Assembly: GCF_018873765.1 (NCBI RefSeq)
Contig: NC_057923.1
Location: forward strand, 11,544,413 to 11,608,412
Source of the DNA: Telopea speciosissima
Taxonomy: Eukaryota > Streptophyta > Magnoliopsida > Proteales > Proteaceae
Direction: 5' to 3'
Length of the DNA stretch: 64,000 nt
Part shown: positions 58,201 through 64,000 of the stretch, piece by piece
Position numbering within the stretch: position 1 is the first letter of the stretch
Layout of the letters: the number at the start of each line of letters is the position of its first letter
Position numbers and translations under genes: made by a program
The notes under the pieces: model-generated
What the model was told of the DNA's origin: nothing
The model's database searches: none
Seen by the model: the letters and a program-made list of their open reading frames with translations, nothing else

Positions 58201-61200
58201 AGAAGAAGAAGGTTGAATGCTGTAACAGTAAACTACTTACTTAAAAACTAATCTTCAATGGTAGCAGCAGCTTTGAAGATGGATAAGAGAGCCTCCCGAT
58301 CTTAACAGATGTAAGGAATCGATTGGAGATCCACCAATCCCTTCACCTTGATATTACTCATAAGACACGCACAATGGAGCAAAGGCAGCAAGCATAAAGC
58401 TGAGTTTTTATTAATCAAATTCGTATTCAATACTTGCCCCCCTTACAACCTTATATAAAAGACTCAAAATTAGACTCCTACACTAAACATGAAAGGCCTA
58501 ATCCATTCCTTAACCTACTAGGTAACTTAAATTGACTAGGAAAATAAAATAGACTCAAAGTAGAGTCCTAATCCAGCCCAACTAAACAACTAAAAGAAAA
58601 ACTAATAAAATCACTTAAATTGAACCACTGGTTCAAACCAGTTTTGGACCGGTTCAATTTAAAACATTAAAACATGAAAATAAACTAAGTATAGGGCTAA
58701 TCCCGTATGCAACTCATGTACCCCAACTTTAGGCCCATAAAAGTGACCTATTACATTAAAAGCCCTTGGGATCAAAGGCCCAACATATATATATCCCAAC
58801 TCTAGACTCTTTTTTTTTTTTTTGATAGGTAACCCTAGACTTATTTCTAAAGCAATAAGCCCATTTCAATGATGAATCTGCATCACTCAGCCAGACCCAA
58901 GCAAGTGAAACCACCCTGCCTGTTATAGAGCAGAATCAATGTACTTCCAATTGCAGTCTTGTTGCACTTGGTTACCTTGTTGTGCCCAAAACCCCTTTGA
59001 TCCCTTCTGCTGCCATGTCCCCAAAAGCAGATGTTAAATCCACCCTCTTTTGGAATTAACTGATAATCATTGACTGTATAATTGCCTCTGCAGTTTCGCT
59101 TCCGACCTCTTTGTTTTCCTTTAAATGATTGACAAGCTAAAAAGCATGTTGGTCTCCCCCATCTGCCAAGTTTCCAACCTGTGACTTCCAAAACAGGGAC
59201 CAACTCATCTTTTATGTTTGTTCTGGAAGGTTGTTGTATACTGTGAATGCAAAATTCTTTTAGTATTTATATTGCTGATGAAATCTCAAGTAACTAGAGG
59301 ATTTACCTTCTGTCTGTATGTTTTGCAGTTTGGGCTTGACCATACACTTACAACTGGTGTTATCAGGTAGGGAAGGCTCTGCATTTCATGTTCCCATCTA
59401 TGCATTTGATATTTTCCTTTCTCTTCTCCCCCCCCCCCCTTTTCTGTTGAGTTAGTTATTAATAATGTGTATATGCTGTTCTCTTTGATTCATTTGTCTG
59501 CCTTTATCTGTAATGTGTTTTTGTCCTCCATTAAGTTTACATGTATCCCCCAACCCCCCAACTCTGGGTTATGTCTGTTCCTCCCCCCTCTTTTGGTTCT
59601 ACTCTGTTCAACAGTCTGAGCTTTCAATTGATACGATCTTTTTATGTTCTCTATAGTGGACTTCGTAGAGAAATCAGTTCTGCTGCTACAGGTCGTCCTA
59701 TTCAGGATGTTATACAGACTGATGCAGCTATAAACCCTGGTAACAGTGGAGGGCCACTTCTTGATAGTTCTGGCAGCTTAATCGGGATAAATACTGCTAT
59801 ATATTCTCCATCGGGTGCATCTTCTGGTGTTGGATTTTCAATTCCAGTTGACACTGTGGGTTATTAACTCTTCCTTTTTTTTCCTACTTTCAGTTTATTA
59901 TAGGAAAATATTGTTAAAGTTCTCACATAATCTTAGTTTGCAGCCTTTTTTTTTTTATTGTGGGGGGGGGGGGGGGATAGGTAGGCCCCAAGGAGTGGAA
60001 CTCATGACCTCTTGATTGCGAGGTGTTGGTCCTTGCCAACTGAGCTACCCCCTTGGGGTTCTTAATTTACAGCTTTGGACACATTTTCTGTTGAAAAATC
60101 AAAAAAGTGTTCCCTTACCCATACTATATGTGAATAATCTGCGCTTTCATTCACTTCTCCAGGTCAATGGCATTGTCGACCAGCTGGTGAAATATGGGAA
60201 GGTTACTAGACCTATTTTAGGAATCAAGTTTGCACCTGATCAGTCTGTGGAACAACTTGGTGTTAGTGGGGTTCTTGTTTTAGATGCACCTGCAAATGGT
60301 CCAGCTGGCAAAGCGGTATATTCAAATTCTTTTTCCTTTACTAGCTTTGAATCTCAATAGCACAGCTCTCGTGCAAGCACAACTGACTCAAGTCCATTTT
60401 GCAGGGTCTACAACCAACCAAAAGGGATGGCTATGGCAGACTTATTTTGGGTGACATCATAACATCTGTGAATGAGAAAAAGGTCAACAATGGGAGTGAC
60501 TTGTACAGAATCCTTGATCAATGTAAAGTCGGTGATGAGGTAGGATGCTGGTTTCATTTCTTCGACTCTGATACTCTTGTTTCCTTTGCATAGCAAACTA
60601 GAGAAGGGAATTGGTAAAATGTTCAGGCTTGATTTTTACACTAATAAACATGTCCCTGCAAGGGTTTAGATACATGTATTCAAGGTGAAGTACTACTAAA
60701 TCTGCTGAAAATTCTTACTTAATGCTGCAAGAAGATAATGTTGTCCATGCCAGGACTTGAAGTCATGCTACAAAGTTTGACTCGCAATGCACAGTGGTAA
60801 AACCTAGCAGTCCAGAGTTGTCTCTTTTATTTATTTATTTTTTAATCTCCGAAATGTGGTCCTAGACTACAATGTTACAGAGGTGCTCCATTCTTTTTGG
60901 CACAAGGTGAAGACTGGAGACTCGAACACTGATCTCCTGGGTCCTGGCAATAACATGCCGAGCAACCAAATTCAAGTATTCAACTGAGCTTCTTCTGTTC
61001 TTCTAACGTAAATATGTACAAAAATACCCTATTGCAAGTGGGTGACTTCTAATTCATGCATTCCATGAGGTTAGACCTCTGCCGTAAGTTATGCATATAG
61101 AGCCATCCCATAATGCCACAAGGTGACTTCTGAAGTAGCTTTTAATTTGCCCCTTCCAGGAGGTAATCTCAATTTACTGGTTCAAAGTTTTTGGAAACAT

Positions 61201-61534
61201 TGGGCTTTCTCATTACTTCATTTACAATTGTCTTCTCCAAGACCAAGAAACAAAAATCCATGTTCTGTAATCTATTAATGTTGAGCTGATTTCTTGCCTT
61301 TTGGAGTTTTAAGTAGGTCCCAAATTGACATTTCCCTTCTAGAAACCACGAGAGTATTGCTTAATGAAATATATAAATTATTTTCAATGAGACAATTCTT
61401 TTTACCATATCCTGTGCCATTTAATTACCCCAAAAATTTGTTTTTCTTGAATTCAGGTCATCGTGGAGGTGTTGCGTGGTGACCACAAAGAGAAGATACC
61501 TGTAATTCTTGAGCCAAAGCCTGATGAATCATAA
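49275..61534 (+). CDS. DEGP1: DEGP1/Deg1, chloroplast thylakoid-lumen HtrA-type serine protease, 8 exons, 447 aa
   Basis: Exons: 49275-49720, 49827-49949, 52958-53129, 59329-59366, 59657-59855, 60163-60315, 60405-60539, 61457-61534. All are GT-AG, total 1,344 nt. The product has a Ser/Thr-rich chloroplast transit peptide, a hydrophobic lumenal signal (about residues 92-112) and an ADVDAASA cleavage-like site before [17 protein letters not shown]. No twin-Arg is seen, so Sec-type transfer is likely. The trypsin-like domain keeps the triad: His181 (TNYHV), Asp211 (DKDVAVLR) and Ser290 (NPGNSGGP). One PDZ domain follows (about 325-440; [15 protein letters not shown]), ending EPKPDES. Deg1 degrades photodamaged photosystem II proteins such as D1 and misfolded lumenal proteins, as an oligomer activated at acidic lumenal pH. 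The length is close to the family's usual 430-450. Exon 5 could end 4 bp later at a weaker donor; the site used here keeps [11 protein letters not shown] in frame. Confidence 0.95.
49950..51129. other. DEGP1 intron 2, left part, no gene
   Basis: Intron sequence without recognisable coding or clear element ends. Short frames near 50,219-50,419 are not conserved-looking. Confidence 0.45.
51130..52300 (+). mobile_element. Decayed L1-type LINE 3' fragment
   Basis: Broken plus-strand frames spell the C-terminal region of plant L1 LINE ORF2: [10 protein letters not shown] near 51,370, TQVQVFVWL near 51,935, and a Cys-rich [13 protein letters not shown] segment near 52,050-52,095, typical of the zf-RVT module (WxF...C..C...E...HLFLHC). 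Many stops interrupt it. RT itself is not recognised. It lies in DEGP1 intron 2. Confidence 0.6.
53130..54895. other. DEGP1 intron 3, left part
   Basis: AT-rich intron DNA. Besides a LINE tail near 53.7-53.83 kb I see two similar segments with ATACTAATTCAAT (about 53,882 and 53,970), and no gene. Confidence 0.45.
53680..53835 (+). mobile_element. Decayed RTE-type LINE 3' tail
   Basis: The plus strand resembles the C-terminal sequence of the neighbouring LINE ([20 protein letters not shown], ending ADPI). It continues into TTAGTTGGGATAAGGCTGAG and a (TTGAG)n tail. Only the last 100-150 bases remain. Confidence 0.65.
54896..56865 (+). mobile_element. RTE-type LINE, 5'-truncated and inactive
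   Basis: It starts in the linker after the endonuclease (a [18 protein letters not shown] frame near 54,940) and continues with the pre-RT and RT core in broken frames: [38 protein letters not shown] near 55,690, and [11 protein letters not shown] near 55,800. The catalytic motif near 56,065 reads FANDIVL instead of FADD. The C-terminus (56,437-56,832) is open: [20 protein letters not shown], then [17 protein letters not shown], ending [10 protein letters not shown]. The 3' tail is GTTGGGATAAGGCTGAGTTG. The endonuclease is missing. It sits in sense orientation in DEGP1 intron 3. Confidence 0.88.
56870..59328. other. DEGP1 intron 3, right part: decayed repeats
   Basis: About 57,150-57,800 looks like a MITE with AGGCGC/GCGCCT-type ends (GCCTAGACGG left, GATCGCCTAGCGCCTTGACA right). 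About 58,280-58,860 is the second copy of the dispersed repeat at 34.3-34.8 kb. A short GGGTTAGGGTTAGGG run is at about 57,970. The minus-strand frame at 58,883-59,203 is not recognisable as a protein family. No gene is supported. Confidence 0.4.
59978..60058 (-). mobile_element. tRNA-derived SINE head (A and B boxes) in DEGP1 intron 5
   Basis: On the minus strand the segment starts GGGGGTAGCTCAGTTGGC, with the A box TAGCTCAGTTGG at 60,047-60,036. It carries a B-box-like GGTCATGAGTTCCACTCC at 60,009-59,992, spaced as in a tRNA gene. It does not fold as a full tRNA and is followed by a G/C and poly-A/T run, so it is a tRNA-derived SINE rather than a tRNA gene. Confidence 0.65.
60540..61456. 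other. DEGP1 intron 7 with a possible second tRNA-like SINE remnant
   Basis: Minus-strand sequence at about 60,975-60,910 contains AGTGTTCGAGTCTCC, a B-box-like word, preceded by GTTGCTCGGC. This could be a decayed SINE head, but the A box is weak. The rest of the intron is AT-rich and non-coding. Confidence 0.35.
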
Positions 61535-61838
61535 TATTGGTGTGGGAATTTCATCATGGTATTGGAGGATGTTGTAAACTTCATCTTCTATGTAGGGTAT
61601 ACAAATTTAGGTGGCAATTGTTTTGTGCATCAATTGGATGGCAATTGAACTGAGGCTATTGTTGTACATATCCCACTTATAATGTCTATATCATTAGTCT
61701 CATTTTGTCTATTTGCTGCAAATCAACAGTCATGGTTCTCATTTATCATAATTTTTTCTTTCTTTGCAGCGTCGGTTTTTGTTGGATATTAGCTAGTCCA
61801 AACCCACAGCGATGTGAAAATAGCAGCAGTCTGTGCAA

Positions 61839-61922
61839 GTGCACAATTGAACTCCTAGATCTGTATTTTCATGTGTGGTGGTGCACAATTGAACTCCTAG
61901 ATCTGTATTTTCATGTGTGGTG
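61839..61922 (+). repeat. Exact 42-bp tandem duplication
   Basis: Two identical adjacent 42-base units start GTGCACAATTGAACTCCTAG and end ATGTGTGGTG. They lie about 300 bp after the DEGP1 stop, so possibly in or just beyond its 3' UTR. A recent slippage event is the simplest cause; a local assembly duplication is possible. Confidence 0.9.
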
Positions 61923-61924
61923 GT

Positions 61925-63230
61925 GTTCAGAAGGGGTAGATCTTACTGCAATGCATTATGAGCAGTTCAAGTTGTTTGGGAGTGATTTTTATCTTTGACC
62001 TAATTGGATCCACAATTCAAACGTTTGAGGTTTAATTGGAGGCTGGGAAATGAAAACAAATGGTTACATGTGGAATTAAACGATTCCATTTCAACAATGT
62101 TTTAGACAGCAAATCTGTGGCGCGTCGACTTAATTATTGAGAGGGGGTCGCTGGAGCTAAATTCCAATTCAATTAAGGTAACAAAGAGTAATTATTCGAT
62201 ACTGATAAGTGTGACATGGGATGGTCATCGGGAACAGTAGGGGGTATTATCGACTTTGTATAGTAGAGAAGAGTAATAATTACCTTAGATTTTTATTTTT
62301 TTTGGTAAAGAATAATTACCTTAGATGGGTGGCCTAATACTAGCAAGAGAGGGGAAAAGCGGTCCTTGTGTGTCTCACTTGTGCATGGGTGGTATTTCCT
62401 ATCGTTTGTATGCCTTCTCTATCTTCTTTGGTCGTGCGGTTTTTATTTCATGGTTGGCTTGCCAATTGAAATTTCCTTGATCACCCCAGTAGTTACATGG
62501 CACAACAATGGGAGGTGCGAGATCGGTTTCGATATATAATGATAAGAAATGTGTGGGAGATTTTAAGAATTCTGACAAAATTTATTCATGTGTGGTACCT
62601 GAAGTGAAGAACAAAAAGCATCATTTAAGTTGGATAAACCTCAAATGATCCTAAGCCGAACTTGTTCCTTTTAGTAAGGGACTTTCTTATACACATATTT
62701 TTTGGGAGTAAAATATTGACATCTCAAGATATCAAACAATTTGTAGTCTTACTTTTTTAATTTATTTGTAATAACACTTAATATTTTTTTTCTAATGAGA
62801 AGAAGTCTTATTATTTCACATGTGTACTTGAATTTGTGCAAAACGATAACATAATGATGAGTTACTTTTAAATTATTTTTTAAATCGAATTCCTTATTCA
62901 TATGAGCTCCAAAGCTATGTCATTCACCAACCTTACAATGGCAGGAGCCTCGTGCTTTGGATACACCCTTTTTATTTATGAACTCCGAAAAAATACATAA
63001 AAAAACTCCACAGTTCGTTTCGGTTCGACCGGTTTCGTTTCTAATGGCCGGTTTGGTTCCGGTTCTAAATTGACACCCCCGTGGTGTAGCGGTGTGGTCA
63101 TCCCATTTAGTTTCCAAATTCTCCTCCTGCGGCCAACTGTACGAATTACGAAACTCAAGGAGGCGGAGCAGTAGCTGTACGAGTGTCAACCGTAGTCCGT
63201 AGAAGGAACCGCGGCTTGTATTGCCGGGTG
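61925..63230. other. Intergenic DNA after DEGP1, with small repeat pieces
   Basis: AT-rich, no gene. At about 62,935-62,975 a GGAGCCTCGTGC word matches the SINE-like fragment at 42.5 kb. At about 63,000-63,085 CGGTTCGACCGG and TAAATTGACACCCCC look like the end of a hAT-type small element. The minus-strand frame at 62,920-63,273 runs through these and is not a gene. Confidence 0.45.
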
Positions 63231-63234
63231 TCGC

Positions 63235-64000
63235 CGCCGTCCCTGTGCGTTCTTGTCCCTCTCCTTCCTTCATTCTTTATTTCTTTCTTTCTCGCGTAAC
63301 TTGAAAGAACAACTAAGACAGGAAACTACAGAGGTACCACAGTCGCCCCTGTAACTCCCCGGCTGTCTCCCATCGCTCTCTGGTGAGCGGGGTCTGGCAC
63401 TCTTCTGCAACCTGGTTTATTTTTTTTTTAGTTTCTAGTCTGCACTATTGTTGTTACTGATCTAATGATTTATGTTCTCTCTCTCTCTCCCCCCTTCTCA
63501 GTTGAGCTCTTTAAGTTTGAATCACGTTTTTTAGCAGTAGCAATGACTTCTATGCATGAACCTCTTTTAGAAGATTGATTTTTATGCCCCGGCATCGCCT
63601 TGTGTTTTTTTTTTTGTTTTTTGCTAGTTTATGTTGAATCTAACAGAAGGATTCCTTGTTAAAAAGCAAAAGTAGAGACGTTAGAGGTTTTACTAAATCA
63701 CGGAATGTTTTGGACTTTCATTAGTACACCCTTCTGGTCTTAGTTTTCAAGTTCTGAAAGAGAGAAGGAAAGAAATCCAGTCAGTTACTAATAAGTTCGA
63801 TAGCTCTACAGGGAACCGTTAGCGTGTTTTTGGCAAACAGATATGGACGGAAAGCCCTCAAATTCTCCCAATAGCTTCATTGATCAGATGGTTGTGAGTA
63901 TCCTCATCTACACTCACTTGTCGGGGTGTGCCGAAGGCCTTCACCACACAACCCTTCAATTACATGAACCTTCCATTCCATCAGTTAATTTTCTGCTTTT
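63235..64000 (+). CDS. Probable 5' end of a third gene, running off the right edge
   Basis: A CpG-richer leader (about 63,190-63,382) ends at a good donor (CTCTCTG, then GTGAGC at 63,383). After a T-rich intron with CAAACAG acceptor at 63,840, an ATG at 63,843 opens exactly 17 codons, MDGKPSNSPNSFIDQMV, to another strong donor (GTGAGT at 63,894). A 5' UTR intron just before a short first coding exon is a common plant gene structure, and the two strong donors with correct phase support it. The frame also happens to stay open to the window end without splicing. I cannot name the protein from 17 residues. Confidence 0.5.

Noticed and set aside
59978..60058. Considered as a functional tRNA gene
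   Set aside because: A and B boxes are present, but the acceptor stem and CCA-side pairing do not form. It is a SINE head.
62920..63273. 117-codon minus-strand frame near the right edge
   Set aside because: It crosses a SINE-like word and a MITE end and overlaps the leader of the probable plus-strand gene. It has no family signature.
1..64000. CRISPR arrays, rRNA, bacterial operons, phage genes
   Set aside because: None seen. Spliced genes and plant transposons identify plant nuclear DNA.

Overview
This is a plant nuclear window. It has two intron-rich genes with plant-type GT-AG splicing, one encoding a chloroplast thylakoid-lumen protease. The rest is a dense set of plant transposons: Ty1/copia and large-LTR elements, RTE- and L1-type LINEs, hAT- and Mutator-type DNA elements, and tRNA-like SINE pieces. 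The long, TE-filled introns suggest a large-intron angiosperm, but the species cannot be fixed from the sequence alone.

Layout. Positions 1-9,359 are intergenic DNA with foldback and hAT-like small elements and at most a doubtful minus-strand exon near 720-1010. A Mutator-like element carrying a broken mTERF copy (9,360-10,949) ends about 200 bp before the first gene. That gene (11,151-45,459, plus strand, 14 exons, 428 aa) encodes a plant beta-barrel protein that I recognise as OM47-like. Its introns hold most of the repeats. Intron 6 alone is 17.9 kb and contains a copia element (16,363-31,124). Three further elements are nested inside the copia element, each with its own target-site duplication: a 437-bp palindrome-rich element, a 2,062-bp hAT-type element carrying an LRR receptor-like protein fragment, and a 6,588-bp non-autonomous LTR element with near-identical 1,686-bp LTRs.

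The 3.8-kb gap between the genes holds a 166-bp hAT-like element and a second gene-carrying Mutator-like element (46,485-48,659). The latter contains broken copies of an arabinogalactan-protein gene and an INDETERMINATE-DOMAIN zinc-finger gene. The second gene (49,275-61,534, plus strand, 8 exons, 447 aa) is DEGP1/Deg1, the lumenal HtrA-type serine protease; its catalytic triad and PDZ domain are intact. At the right edge a 5' UTR exon and a short first coding exon of a third plus-strand gene are probably present (about 63,240-64,000).

Function. OM47-like and DEGP1 are not a pathway. They are expected in the outer mitochondrial membrane and the thylakoid lumen respectively. They appear to be neighbours in Arabidopsis too (At3g27930 and At3g27925), so the pair probably marks conserved microsynteny. 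Both coding sequences are uninterrupted once spliced, although nearly all the surrounding DNA is transposon-derived. The most unusual content is the set of gene-fragment-carrying DNA elements and a family of small elements built from repeated GAGATCTC palindromes.
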